A stretch of 64,000 nt of DNA from the NCBI GenBank assembly GCA_022496805.1, contig CM040089.1, forward strand, positions 3,226,501 through 3,290,500. The letters run 5' to 3'. The stretch comes from Pohlia nutans (Eukaryota > Streptophyta > Bryopsida > Bryales > Mniaceae). This document shows, piece by piece, positions 35,871-48,679 of this stretch (within the stretch, counting starts at the first letter, position 1; each line of letters starts with the position of its first letter). The notes below the pieces were generated by a model, which had not been told where the DNA came from, made no database searches, and saw only the letters and a program-made list of their open reading frames with translations. The translations under genes were made by a program, and so were the position numbers.

Positions 35871-36597
35871 TTAACCCCTTAAATGTTGTTGCAGCCATAT
35901 ATCAGAAGATGGATGTAACTTATCCAAAGTGAATTGCAATATCACATAGTAGATGAAGGATTTTTCACCCAATTCTTTTCATGAATGCTCTTTGTTGGTC
36001 ATGCAACCCTCTTCAAGTTTAATTAAGGTCATTTAAGCTATTTTGGGATTTTACATGGGGTCCCAACTACATAAAGAGTAGTAAATATGGTTCACCATGT
36101 AGTGTATTTTGGATTTTTCTGTTTTTTCTTGCTTTAACTAAATGTAGGCCATAAAATGAGTTCTATTGCATTTGAGCCTCACTAACAAAATGAAGTTTAC
36201 CAAATCTAATTTCTACTCCATTTTGAATTTTTCGTAAACTTTGAAAATTGAGTGTTTTATTGGAATTACAAGTTTAATGGGTATTACCATGGTGTAGGGA
36301 ATTATTCTAAATTTAGATACACAAACGAAATTCATTTGATGTACTATTCTTCATTGTCATTTACACCTTGGGTAAAAGAATTGGAAGTTTTGAGTACATT
36401 TTGCAATTGATATTTTTTTTTTTGCAATTACTTCAAAAAATCATAGTAATTTCAAATTTTCACCATAATTTATGAAAAGTTCATGATTTATTTACTAAAA
36501 ATATAAAGTTGAACTCTTATCTTATTTATAGTGCCAAAAATGAGAGTGACAGATAAAGCAAGATTCTATTGTCATAGGCCCGACGTTTAGGGGTTAA
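35871..36597. mobile_element. TTAA MITE, 719 bp
   Basis: The element at 35875-36593 starts CCCCTTAAATGTTGTTGC and ends CCCGACGTTTAGGGG, with TTAA at 35871-35874 and 36594-36597. No coding capacity. Confidence 0.75.
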
Positions 36598-37943
36598 ATT
36601 GGACGCCAATGATTCCATAGCAGCCAACGACTCTACTTACGTGGATGTCCACGTAGACGGAGACGACAGTACCCCGTGAGCTCCCCGTTCCACTTTCATC
36701 CTTGTCCATCTACATTCATCGTCCAGGTCTCTACATCCAAGTAGTAAATGATGAATTGCCGATGAATCCATCGTTTCCTGGATGAACGGCGGCATCCCCG
36801 CCTTCTTGAAACTCACGCTCCTGTTGCTGCCGCATGCACTGGAGCCGCCAATTCTTTCGTTTCTTAAAGGAAAAATTTCGGCTGGAGTTTGAGCGATTTC
36901 GGGAAGGGAGAAGAAGCGGTACTCGATTGTGCGGCTGTCGAATGAGCTGGTGGTATGTTTTTTCATAAGATTGTCGCTTCATTGCGGTATTTGTGCGAAA
37001 TTGTGTACAGAGTGATGGTTTACTTTTAGATTTAGGGGAATTTCATACTCAGGGAACTATGATTAATCTTCATGCGCGGCTTTGAGAAGGATTTTCAAAA
37101 GATTTTCCGTGTTGCATTGGAGTTTCCTTTTGTATCTACTTTCAGGTATGCTAAGAGTTATATACATTTTCAGACTGAGAAGCTTCAATGTGGTGTAGGC
37201 AGCTGATGTCTGGAATTGCTTTTCGTCTCTTTCCATAGTTCTTGGTCTAAATTTCTCAGCCCCGGGTAATTGTTTGGATTTTTTCTGTCTTGAGCAATCT
37301 GTACGAGCTTTAATGGATTGTCATTTTCAGTGTGTGAGGCGGTAGTGTTGGTTCCGCAATCGCTTCATTTACCTCGCACAATGTACCGAGCCAGCTACTG
37401 TTGCAATTCTTTTGCTGCGATTAGCAGTTGTTCAACTGCAGGTCAATTAGGAAGTTTCGTATTGCACAACTGATAATGCCGGTGTGCAGTATTCATGCAT
37501 TTGAAGAATCAACTGTAAAAAAATGTACACCACGGTGAATTAGGTTTTGCTGAGCAATGGATGTTCTGTCGGGCCTACCTAATCAGGTTTTGGTGAATTT
37601 ATCCCAACTGTCAGGTTGTTTTAGAAGGACTCTGTTGGATTAGGGATCCGGCACTGACTAATTGCGACCTACGCAACTTGAATGTATGATCTGTCAAGTG
37701 CGTCCAAGCTCTTATTCGGCTCTATTTCTGAGCAAATCATGGATTAAGTAATGTGATGATGCAGTGGATTGATGCCATTTTCTTTCTTCACTGACGTAGT
37801 TGCCTTCAGTCTTTTATACATAAAGTAGCTGTAGTAGTTATTGTGATATACGAAAGAAATATGAGAATTAAAAGGGAATTTGTGTTTGCAGGGAATGTTT
37901 TTCTCTATTGCAAGCTCGTGAGCATTTCAAGGATAGATCGATA
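36598..37943 (+). other. Promoter and 5' UTR region of the CW-MBD gene
   Basis: An acceptor TTTGCAG at 37885-37891 lies 52 bp before the start codon, so a 5' UTR intron is likely. A candidate donor, GCTGGTG|GTATG, lies near 36951. A tiny upstream ORF (ATG near 37895, stop near 37920) precedes the main start. Minus-strand ORFs here (36637-36982) lack domains and are not called. Confidence 0.45.
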
Positions 37944-40843
37944 ATGCCTTTACCAAATAATGGAGAGGCTATGAAGGGCAAAGTGACTGGCGTCAGGACG
38001 ACACGTAAGCGTAAAGAGCCCTCAACATCCTCCCACCCATGGATTACGGCGGCAAACGCTCTCAACTTAGGTGGATGCTCCTACATTTGGAGTGCATTAT
38101 TAAGTCATTCTTTGGGGCGCTACCAAAGTTTTTGTTCTTCTGTTTATATTTGATTCATGAAATTTAATGTCTATGTCCTATTTTCTCCAGAAGGAACGTT
38201 GTGTGACGTGTGGCTGTCCTTAACCAGGTGCCATAGGTCCACCCATCATATATCTCTCCGACGATGATGACGATGAAGAGGAAAACCGTTTCGTTCAGAC
38301 AAGATCAATCCGTGGTAAGAGGTTCATGCGTCTGAATTCGAGTCAAATCACAGATGTTGAAGGAACTTGTGTGCTACTGCATAGAACATTAACAGTCTGA
38401 CGTCCACCTTGTGGTTATTGGTGAAAGAATTGGACTCCGTCATCACTGGCTTTATGCCCGCAAAACTAGTAGACGACACTCAAAGGTATGATTTCAAGTC
38501 ATTTCAGGTACGATTTCAAAATTTGGTATCATCTGAATTATATTTTCTCAATATGATCAATTGAATTTGTCATTTTATAACCATGAATCCTTGGTCCTTT
38601 AGGGGTTAATACGTGGAGGGCCTCTTCATCCTGCGTGCTCTGTATCTACTCACATATTGAGCTCCATTTGCGTTTACCTTTCCTTTGACCCTTTCCTCCA
38701 ATGTCACCATCTGGTTAGAGCCTCCTTCAAGAACAGTATGTATAATCTGCACTTTCTGCAGTGCATTGGGTGAATTATTGTCATTAATTTCAAGAATGTC
38801 AATGAAACTCTTTCGACATTCAAATGATAGGCGGCATACTTTTTATTCTGAGAACATTAACACGCAATTGTCGATGTGCCGAAATTAGACAGTGGCATTT
38901 TTGGTGAATACTTGTGTTCGCGCGTGTACAATAGGGTCTTTTCCTTCTTTTCCACAAAACCATATGACTGCAACTGAAAACAGTTTCATGCCCTTGGACA
39001 TGCCCTTGAACATGATGCTGCAATTAGTTTTTCAAAATCTAATTACAGTTTAGAAATATCTATTTTACAAAATTTAAGTAGGTGATACCATTGTTTATAG
39101 CGTAAAGTTTGCAACTTTTTTGGGCGATTGGGCTATCAACTAAGCACTGAGAGATGTGAATGCTGATGTTTCCTACATATTCATAGAATTAAGCTTAAAA
39201 ATATCATCATCAATATTTTTCAATTAATTATTACGTGAAAATTTAAGGAAAGATTCATTGTAAATGGATCTTTTGTTTTTTTAAGCAAAATTTGACTTGA
39301 TGGATTGAGATTGCATAAAACTACAATGTTAGTTGTGCATCACATGAAATAGGTATTGTGAAAGGATACAAACACATTTCTTTGAACGGACACACAAAAA
39401 AATTGTAACTTTATTGAAACCTACTGTATATATTAAGAAAGTAGCAATCTGACTATTGATTCTTGCTCTGATGGAATCTTGTGCGCATGTGTACTTTGGG
39501 CTAATTTGAACTTTCATATAAATGACTCAGTTTTTTGGTGGGAAGCAGGTGGTCCGCAACTCCGCTTCTTACTTACACAGTTCAATGTAATGATTGCGGA
39601 AAATGGAGGCTAGTACCTTCAAAGGAGCAGTATCACGACATATGTGACCGACAGGATAAACGCCCGTGGGTTTGTGAGGAGGCACACGCCTGGAGAGAGA
39701 ATGCTTCATGCGAAGATCCCGCCGATATCTCAGAGAATGAACCATCTATATATTGGGCTGTTGACGAAACCGTCATTCCAAAACCTCCTGCAGGATTTAC
39801 TCGTAAAGTTGTGGTTAGAGGAGAGCGATCTTCGACTTTTGCTGATGTGTAAGTTTTCGGTTTTCAGTCATTATGGTTTCCAGTTGCATATGCCTCCTAT
39901 TCGGTCACTTTGTTGTTTCTTTTTCAGGAGTCTTTTGGTGTTTGTTTGAGAGGTGGGAAGGTGGCAAGTTGTTTGCACAAGACTACGGTAGACATCGAGA
40001 TCGTTTGATTTGAAGTATGTCTAGGCTGCATTTGACATTCTTGCTTTCGATCAGTTTGCTAAGAGGCCCTGCTACGCTGTTCTAAATTTTCGAAACCTTT
40101 AGAGTTCTACTCATGGTAGCAAGATGGAAAGATAATGCTTTAAGTGTTAATTTACTCGTATAAATAGCACCGTCTATATTGTATGCTTGTTCAGGAAGTT
40201 GGGCATTGTAGCTGCACTTCACTGAGCAGGGGCTTGGGATGATTATAGTTGTAGTTGGTTCTAATGAATTTGAGTTGGTCTTTTACAGGTATTATAGATC
40301 ACCGTGTGGCCAGAATCTCCGTTCGATGAAAGATGTTGAGAGGTTTGTAGAAGACTTCGACTTTCTTTTTCGTGTGATTTACAGCCAATTTTATTGGTCT
40401 TATTGGAGGGGCAGGTCCTGGTGACATCAGTTCATCGTAGTTATCCATGGCAATAGTGTATCATTTTATTTATTTTTTATTTAGAACGATTTTCTTTGAG
40501 GGCAATAATTCTACTGTGCTACTCCCAAGTCCTGCTCACTGAGGATCTGTGATGGGTTGGCATGTGCAGGTTCTTGGATAAGGCTACGAGGTACAGAAGG
40601 TTGGGGGTGAATATTTCTCAATTCTCTTTCGCTAGACCGAAACCTGGACTTAACGTACAGAAGAGGCCCTTCAAAAAAGTAGGAGATGTCTGGAAAAGAG
40701 AAACAGGCAACGCTGAGATACAAGGTCCTCAACGTCCAGCCATTACTGCTGATCCGCTGTCTTCCTGTCCCCATTCTTCAGTTTATCCACGACCTTTAGC
40801 AGCGATGGATCCATCTAGAAAGCGAGTCCGAACGATTCAATGA
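37944..40843 (+). CDS. CW zinc finger plus methyl-CpG-binding domain protein, 5 exons, 247 aa
   Basis: Exons: 37944-38004, 38228-38314, 39581-39848, 40289-40342, 40570-40843; phases join to 744 nt. The N-terminus has an acidic stretch (SDDDDDEEE). The CW finger is at about 50-100 (VQCNDCGKWRLVP ... WVC ... SCEDPADI) with the conserved Cys and Trp. The MBD fold follows at about 103-185 (VIPKPPAGFTRKVVVRG ... YYRSPCGQNLRSMKDVERFL), split by introns 3 and 4. The C-terminus is basic (SRKRVR), a possible nuclear localisation signal. This layout is that of plant MBD1/2/4/12-type proteins, nuclear chromatin readers; CW domains bind methylated histone H3K4, while DNA-methyl binding by this plant MBD subgroup is uncertain. 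Exon 3 could begin earlier if an unseen exon lies in the 1.27-kb intron 2, which also holds a MITE fragment. Confidence 0.85.
38505..38609. mobile_element. Truncated TTAA MITE in intron 2 of the CW-MBD gene
   Basis: Only the right part is present: AATTTGGTATCATCTGAATT to TCCTTTAGGGG followed by TTAA (38606-38609). It aligns with the reversed left half of the element at 1830-2054. No left end was found. Confidence 0.65.
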
Positions 40844-43317
40844 ACTTCACTCCTATTTGGGACGGTTGCAGTTGGGCATTCAGAACAGTTGATAGACGGC
40901 GCCTGACCCTATTTTTGATTGTACAGTTAAAAACCCTCTACTCTCACAACCTAGTGTTGACAGGTTCTGTTAGGGTCTCAACGGAAGGAATGGGTACATT
41001 TTAGTCCACTGCCAAATATCTCATTGGCAGCAGCAATTTTGATGTAGCTTGGAAGTGTTTTCTTAAGGAATTTGCGTTCTATCAATACACCACAGCTGCA
41101 CATTCGGTTGACGAGACTGCATCGATCCCATTTTCTCGGTTTGAGTGTTATGTGTCCAGGTAACTTGCAGAAAGTTCAGCTATATGGATTTCTGACCTCT
41201 TAATCAAAATCATGTTTGATCAGTAGTAAACTTGGATGAACAAGCAGAGTTTGTACTGGAGTAAAAGTTAATTGCAAGGACTCACAGAACTTGTGGCAGA
41301 TGAGGATGAGTGTGACCTGCACACTGAATGACACTAGTGACAACCTGGACTTGGATTCTTGGTGCAAAGTCGTGCTCTAACGTAACATAAAGCTCGTCTA
41401 CAACAGGAGGGTGCGTACTTGGCACAATCCACTTAATTCTACACAGGGTTTGTTCACACACCAACAATCTTAGACTAATCTTGACCCTGCTTTGTTCATG
41501 TTAATCTCATCTTTAGAGAGCCGTTGGGGGTTTGATTTTTCCAGGGCCTCTTTTTCCACTGAGTGCGGCCTTACTTACCACTAACGTAGAAGTCATTCCT
41601 GACATGATTGGTACTCACATTCTCTGCAGTTTCCAGCTTGCAGGTGGGATTCCAGGCTTGTCATACCTGTCTTGTACAAAAAGCATGTGCGCCAGAGCTC
41701 AGGTGTGAAGCATACTGCACCTCCAGGTATACCAACTTCATCTCCCACTTGGTTGTCTGATACAGTTTCCTCTTTGTCGATACAAAACAAAAGGAAGGTT
41801 CACACAGGGAACAACGCACAGTAAGCACTTGATGCATAATTTTTTACTTTTTTCGCGACAGTTGGAGCAAAGATATTATACATACGCTTTGTAGTGACTG
41901 GTTTGGCGTTTTAGAGACTCTTCTTCAATACCCTATAAACAAAGGAAAATAGCTGGTTCCCAAACGCTAATTTACATTTTCTTGTTTTCACCCTCCGTCT
42001 ACACAAGCTTAGAAGAAAACTGCAGAGCGCCTTTGTGAATGAACCGTCGTTCTGTAGTACTATACATCTCCAACTAGTGAAAATATTTCCTTGCTTGTGG
42101 AGTGTGAATTCTTGAACAAACGGAATTTTATTAAAGAACCGGAGTTTTATCTCTCTTGCCTCTAGACTAACTACAGAAAGGCCCCAATTTGTAGTCCGTT
42201 CCAATTCCACTCCTACAAGCATTGCTGAATGTACTCTTGCAAAGCCACATGTATGAACACAATAGGAGCTTGACCACTTCCACTGTTAAGTGAGCATAAA
42301 GGAGGCGGCACTTGTGTGACATCTGTCCACCTACTATGCAGTTGACTCTATCACCAACCAACCGACAATTGCGACTTCTTATAAGAGTGCTCATGCAGTA
42401 TATTTCATTGGTGATTCAAAGCTTTTCAATTAAGTTACGCAAAATATGCACAGAATGTTCACTTGGATTCTACACTGGCTCTTGATGTTTCGATAACAAT
42501 AACAGTTTCTTGGGCTGGGAGATGAGAATCTACGTTCCATAGTTTCCGATCGTTTCAAACACCGACTTGATGGGTTTGCAACTACAATAAAATAATGAGG
42601 ATGGTAAATTTGATCCCTGTCGCTTTCAACATCAGGAACAAGTATGTGTTTTGCTTGGCAGGGAACGACCAGAAAGCACCGGTATCTCTCACTAGATTGA
42701 GCACCTGAGTGTCTTCATTGTTCCAGCCCTCCTACATTAGTGTAAATGGCAATGGAAGTTGGGGTCCCACACAACCACAAAATAAGGGGCAAGTTTGCAC
42801 GGTGGATCCTATGCTTACATAACAAGTGGCTAGTTGCGTAGTCTCTGCCTTAGTATTTACCCTAGATTCACTTTTACTGCTTCTTTGTATTGTTCAACTG
42901 TGTAACTCCTTGAAAATGATGCGTTTTTGTAGTCTCTCCCCTGGTGGGCCTGAGACAACAAATATAATGTAAGGTAAGAAATATAATGTAACGTAGTGGG
43001 ATCTTATTCCATTCCCAACTCCAATTCTGTTTCTTTCAAATTGTCGGCTGTTGAGGTTCCTTTCCAACTCCAAATCCAAATGCATTGACCAATCAAATTC
43101 TTGTTTTTGGATCATGTTTATGCATCCGACAAGGTCGGTTCAGAAAGTTACTTTTAAGTGTCAACCTCAAGTTCATTGTTTATATGTTTTTATATAATTT
43201 AATATATGTATAATGACTTTTCTATAAAAAAATTGGTGAGGAAGTGAATGGTTTCTGACTTCCTATATTGCCTAAATATTTCAAATTTGTAATATCAATT
43301 TTCATGGTCAAATTTTT
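40844..43317. other. Intergenic stretch with possible minus-strand exon remnants
   Basis: Minus-strand ORFs at 41790-41593 (..GGAVCFTPELWRTCFLYKTGM..) and 41467-41282 (..IKWIVPSTHPPVVDELYVTL..) look protein-like in composition. I could not recognise a family or join them with consistent phases. Nearest 40843 is the 3' flank of the CW-MBD gene. Confidence 0.35.
42835..42960 (-). pseudogene. Duplicated exon fragment, paralogue of 49175-49310
   Basis: The minus strand reads GRDYKNASFSRSYTVEQYKE followed by a GTAAAT splice-donor-like site. The same peptide pattern (GRDYGNASFSRSYIAEQYRK) and donor occur at about 49.2 kb. Differences between the copies are partly synonymous or conservative, which suggests the exon was once coding. 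The family is not recognised. Confidence 0.45.
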
Positions 43318-43903
43318 TTAACCCCTAAATGCCTAGAGCCCTCTCCAAATCAGGCAGTTTTGCAAATATGCATTATAAAATGCAACTAAGAGGGATATTT
43401 TGAACTTGATGTATGAATAAAAGCTGTACATTATGAATTTTAGATTCTATCCATATAGTTAGATCTATGATTGCTATTAGCAATATTTTTGTATAAAATT
43501 TGAAACTCAGTATTCAAAATTCTTTTGTTATTCGATTAGGAATAAAATATTGACAATGTGTGAATGAAATTTGTTGTGATTGGTTGAAATGTAATACTCT
43601 AAGTGTAGTGATTTTTGAAGATTTTTTGGTTGCTTAATTTTATGAGTTTACTTTCTCAAGAGCACTTTTGATTCATTTTGAACTAAGATCTTCAAAATTT
43701 TTGGTGAATCACTACAACATGAAATGAGGCATACAAATTTCACAAATCATTCCCTTTCTAATCGATTCACGCATGCATGAAGCTAACTTCCTGTAAAATC
43801 TACAATAAGAAAACCACATTGCAAAAAATGCATGACATATGAGAAAACATGGATGAAATCTGTATATCGTCCAAAAATTGGACGATGGGACAATTAAGGT
43901 TAA
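43318..43903. mobile_element. TTAA MITE, 578 bp
   Basis: The element at 43322-43899 starts CCCCTAAATGCCTAGAGCCC and ends degenerately GGACAATTAAGG, with TTAA on both sides. Over most of its length it is the reverse complement of the element at 56944-57495. Confidence 0.75.
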
Positions 43904-46900
43904 AGAGTCAGAATAAGGATGTAGTATTGCTTTCTAAGGATGAAACAACTATATAATGATTTAATCCGTACTCCCTGGAAAATGTTTGTATTCAAACAAT
44001 TTTTTAAAATTTGATGGAAAGATATTCAAGTCTATTTCAAGTCCAATAGACTAATCGAGAAAAGTCATTTTCAATTAGGAGACATGCCAAAAGAATATTT
44101 GAATGTTAAGATTCTTTCATTTTTTTTGCTTTAAGTGATTGACTAGATTCTTTTTATAATATATTTAACCATGGCATTGAAGAATCTATTTTACACTCTT
44201 GTTTTATAAGTTGATTTTTCAAATTTCCAAAATTCACAAATGACAATGTAGTTAGTTTTTATCAAAATTCTTTGTCAATTAAACCAAAAAAAGATTTAGT
44301 TAATCCTCTAAGGATATGAATTGCTATTTTGGTTAGAAAAGTAAAGTCTCAAAGGATTTTAGACTAAACACAAACATTCATCAATGAATTCACATGTTAC
44401 GCAAACTATACAACTACAAAGTTGCTACTGACATCTTGCAACTAGTCTTGACAACTATTAATTCTTCCAAACTTAGGGGTTAGGGTCTCTTTTGTTTGAG
44501 TATCCTAGTAGGAAAGGGTATGTGCAAATATGAAAGTATATGTGTGAACATGGAAGGATACTTGCACATGGTTAGGCTCCAATGTTATACTAATATCACT
44601 ACGTTACCTTGGTATATATATGTATATAATTTATATAGGTATAAAGGACCAGTGAGGTCTATTGTTACACTTTGGATTAAACATTGTAGTCATACTCGTA
44701 TTGACATCAATCTATATAGTTACTACACTAAAATATTGATATAGTGCCAAAAGAGAATTGATGTCTCATTTATCACAATTCGTTCAAAAGTGAGGAGAAA
44801 TAGTGTTCCTACAATACATAGGAGTTTGCCACTTGTCATTCTCACTTCCACTGAGAGTGCCATGTTCTTTTCAGGTGATGAGAGTGACATGAGTTGGCAT
44901 ACCTTGTTTATTATAAAGTCAACATTTGTCATTGAAACGCTACATCCCAGAAGGTCTACTTGAAGTTTTTATCATTTTAAATTTTACACTAAGGGACACT
45001 ATTGATTTCCAAAAAGTAAAATAACGTGTATTGAGAAATAGCGTCTCGGACACTAAATCACAATTTTAATGTCACGACATTCTTCATACCTTGCTAAACC
45101 ACACCCTTTACACTGTAGAAAAATTGCTAATAAAATTAACCAACTCTCTAACCCTCTTGCTTGGACTAGCTGAAGTTAGAGAAAATTCTCTATGATTCCT
45201 CCAATCCTATGGCAGATGCTTGAGATTCCGAGCTGAACAATAGGGAGCAAGATTCAGAGCAAGTGCACCCAAAAACCAAAAAATATACATTTTCAAAATT
45301 CTGAAAGTAGCGGGATTAAATTTTTTTAATTTCAAAAAAATAACTTTATACTGTACCCGCTTCAGTTACCAGTGTGTTTCAAAATAACGATACCAGTACA
45401 ACAGTAGTACAACAACCTGACGGAGTGTGCAGGTGATTCAATCCATGACAAACTTCATCCATCCGACATTTGAAGTAAAGTTTACATTTTCATCAAAAAA
45501 ATTATGAAATTCTATAAAAAAAAATATATATTTATTTTTATTTCAAAAAAATAAAATCATCCATCTTGGTCTTTGTTCTGAAGGGTCTCATTAAATTCTG
45601 ACTTCTGAGGACGCTGGAACGGCCTTCTGTCCAAGCTTTGAGGTTCAGAATGTCAGGAGTTATCAACAATTTTACTGTTTTACTTCACTTCATTCTCACG
45701 TCAGTTGCAGTTCTTGTCATTCCGCAACAAGCTCAACCTTGTAAGGACAAATGTCCGTCTTTACATGAAAGAAATTCTCTTCCTGTTTGATGCATTTTGT
45801 TCACTATCATAGGTTCTACTATCCTAGCATGGCTACGTAGCAGGTTTGGCAAATAATAATTCAGAAAAACTAAGCCGAAAGAAATTGGAAATTATCCGTC
45901 TAAAGTGTCGGATTTTGATATTATTTATTTATATATATATATAAATACTTGTATCTTGCATGACTCCGACACGAAGGGCCAGGGTGAGTGGGATTAAGGT
46001 AACTATATCTTAAAGCGTTCACCTTACCAACTGAGCCTATTTACACACATAAAACAGAAAATATCTGCAGTGGGTCTTAATAGCAAGTTCAAGAGGATTC
46101 CAACGCACTTTAGCATGAATTATTTGGACATTGTATGAATAAGTTATGAATTTCCAAAGTGCTTACTATAGGGTGACCTTAGAACGACCCTAAACTCTGA
46201 TGTTCAGATTGTGCACATTCTCATCAACAATAGGGTGTTAGAATCTACTTATTATGGAAGATTGAGCTATGGACGCTTTAAGGAAATGGTCGCTTTTAGA
46301 TATAGTTACCTTGCCTTCAAAAGACATTGACTTACAACCTTCGGTCTTCGGGCTCAAATGACGTGGGTTTGAACCTTGTCAGGGGATTGTGTGGATGACT
46401 TTTGCTTATTTGAAACGGTTTGTGCCAAAATTCTTGTTTTATTATTTCCTCTTGCTAAACCCATGCTTTAAAATAAATAAATAGATTATTTGGCGGCATC
46501 CCATCGAAGTTGCTACCATGTCACGGTAGTGCTTGATGAACACAATGATAGGTACGTTCTCCTATAACTAAATTATTCTATGCTTGATTGTCATTCTCTT
46601 CTATGGACTTGAACCTTAGGTGGCTTCTAATCTATAGGATTCTTCCTCCAAACTACAAATCAATCAAAAATTGAAATTTGGTTTCTTTCTTTAAAAAATT
46701 AAAAATTAATTTTTTTTAAAAATTAAAAAAAAATTAAAAAAACCATCGTTGATTATAACCATTCAAAGACCGGCTCTATCGCGACATAATCAAATTTATC
46801 GTTTCAAATTGCAATTTAGATTTTTAAATTATATTTAAGTCTCAATTTTGTAACTTTTTATTTTATTGCATGAGACCATATGTGTGATTTTTTTTTAACA

Positions 46901-46916
46901 AATGTGATTGTTACAA

Positions 46917-46990
<74 letters not shown>

Positions 46991-48459
46991 TATAAATATT
47001 TCGAAAATTTTAATAAATTTGGATCTTTTTGTAAGGTAATGAAGGATAGTGTTAATTAAAAAAATTTAAGCAATAATTCTATTTTGTACCCTAAACACTC
47101 TTAGCTATGATCTTCAAGCTAGATTATTTCAATTTCATTTAACTAAAATTCTATACCTAAATAATGATAATTAAATTTAAAAAAATTTAATACAAGAAGA
47201 ACATAATTTATTGTATGTGTTGAATTTTTCATATTTATATGCACAAAATTAAAAGTAATCTCATAATGTAAAGTATAAGGCATAAAGAAAATAATATTAA
47301 TTACCAAAAAAAATTAATAATGTGATAGTTTTACCAAAGGTGAAGTTTAGAATATAAATTTTTATTGATTGTATTATAATAAAATTATATTTAGATTAAA
47401 TATATATAAAATAAAACCCTTACAATATTATGTAATTGGATATAGTTTGGATTTTGACATCTAGAGCCTCCAATTGCAATAATTCTCTTAATGTTATATA
47501 TGTTTTCAAATTTAAAAACGAGATACAAACTAAATTTGACAAACTTCACTTTGTCAGTGAAATTCAAACCCAAAAATGAATATTTAAAGTTACAAATAAA
47601 TTTTACCGATGATATTTAAATCAATGATATTTGAAATCCTACTTAGTAGTAGCGATATTTTCAATCTTACTCTTCTATCTATAATTATTGGTCTAGTTGA
47701 ATTTGGGGGGAAAATAGGCACTTTCTGGGTGGAGAAAAAGATTTGAGAGGGATCGGGATTTGGAAAGTTGTTTAAAATTCATTTCAAAGGGAGTGCAAAA
47801 AGACATTATAAAAAGTTTTTTAAAGATCATTTGATATATTTCAAAGCCAAGGGCCGACTTTACTAATCAAAATATGAATCATTGGAAAAATCTTAAATGT
47901 TGCATCTTGGTTTCTATTTCATAAACATTCATATCATTATGGCAATGAGATTGAAAATTGCAAGTAAGGGAAGGGTATAGACTATGGAGTCTCCAAACTA
48001 CAGAGCCTCAAAGAACATATCCTTGATTCGTAGTGATCTAAAAAAGAAATAGGAATTCTCTTTCTTTTTAAAGTTAGGAATATGTTTCAGAAGTAGTTTG
48101 TCATTGAAAATTCGCATTAATGTCTAAAATTCATAAGAGATGTGATGCCTAATTTTGGAATAAAATCAAAAGAAAGTTATATGAGTTTTTTTTGGAAAAA
48201 TGTTGCAAAAAAAAAATGAAAAAAAAAATCACTAAACTTGCAATTGGAATCCAAAATTTTTATTCTGATACTTTTGAGAAGCTACCAAAAAAATTCCTAC
48301 CCATTTAAAAAAAAAATCTTAAATACATTTCTTATTCATATAGCATGCCCAAAAGTTCAAAATTATGTTAGTCTCAAAGTATTCTAAGAACCAAATATGT
48401 AAATGCACAAAGCATGCATACAAAATACATAATGTACGCAAAACAAGGTTAAATTCACT
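43904..48459. other. AT-rich, gene-free stretch with several repeat relics
   Basis: It contains a degenerate TTAA MITE (44304-44479, ends TCCTCTAAGGA and CTTAGGGG). A third copy of the dispersed repeat lies at about 45080-45250 (core ACCACACCCTTTACACTGTA). Two inverted pieces related to each other and resembling a tRNA-derived SINE lie at 45985-46045 and 46265-46410: an A-box-like GGCTCAGTTGGTAAGG on the minus strand near 46040 and a B-box-like GGGTTTGAACC near 46373. No gene is seen; ORFs are short and AT-driven. Confidence 0.45.
46923..46987. repeat. (AT)n microsatellite
   Basis: About 32 uninterrupted AT dinucleotides. Confidence 0.97.
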
Positions 48460-48679
48460 TTAATCTCTAAAGATCCTAGGGCTTGATATGTATACCACCA
48501 TACATCAGCTCATAACATCTGTCTCATGTATTGTATTACAACAATGTTGTATACTCAAATACAATAGTGAACACAAACATGTTGATGTAATAAAATACAA
48601 CATCAATCACGCGATTGTCCACAAAAATACATGCAAAAATACATGGCCAAAGAGTGCCTTTGCAATATTTAGGGATTAA
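48460..48679. mobile_element. TTAA MITE, degenerate, 212 bp
   Basis: The element at 48464-48675 starts TCTCTAAAGATCCTAGGG and ends GCAATATTTAGGGA, flanked by TTAA on both sides. Its length is close to that of the 225-bp copies at 1830 and 60157. Confidence 0.6.

Noticed and set aside
36637..36982. Two minus-strand ORFs of about 100 aa
   Set aside because: No domain, overlapping in different frames, and located over the likely 5' UTR exon of the CW-MBD gene.
45985..46410. Functional tRNA gene near the GGCTCAGTTGGTAAGG motif
   Set aside because: Only an A-box-like stretch is present on the minus strand; no cloverleaf, and the B-box-like motif is on the other strand 330 bp away. At best SINE remnants.
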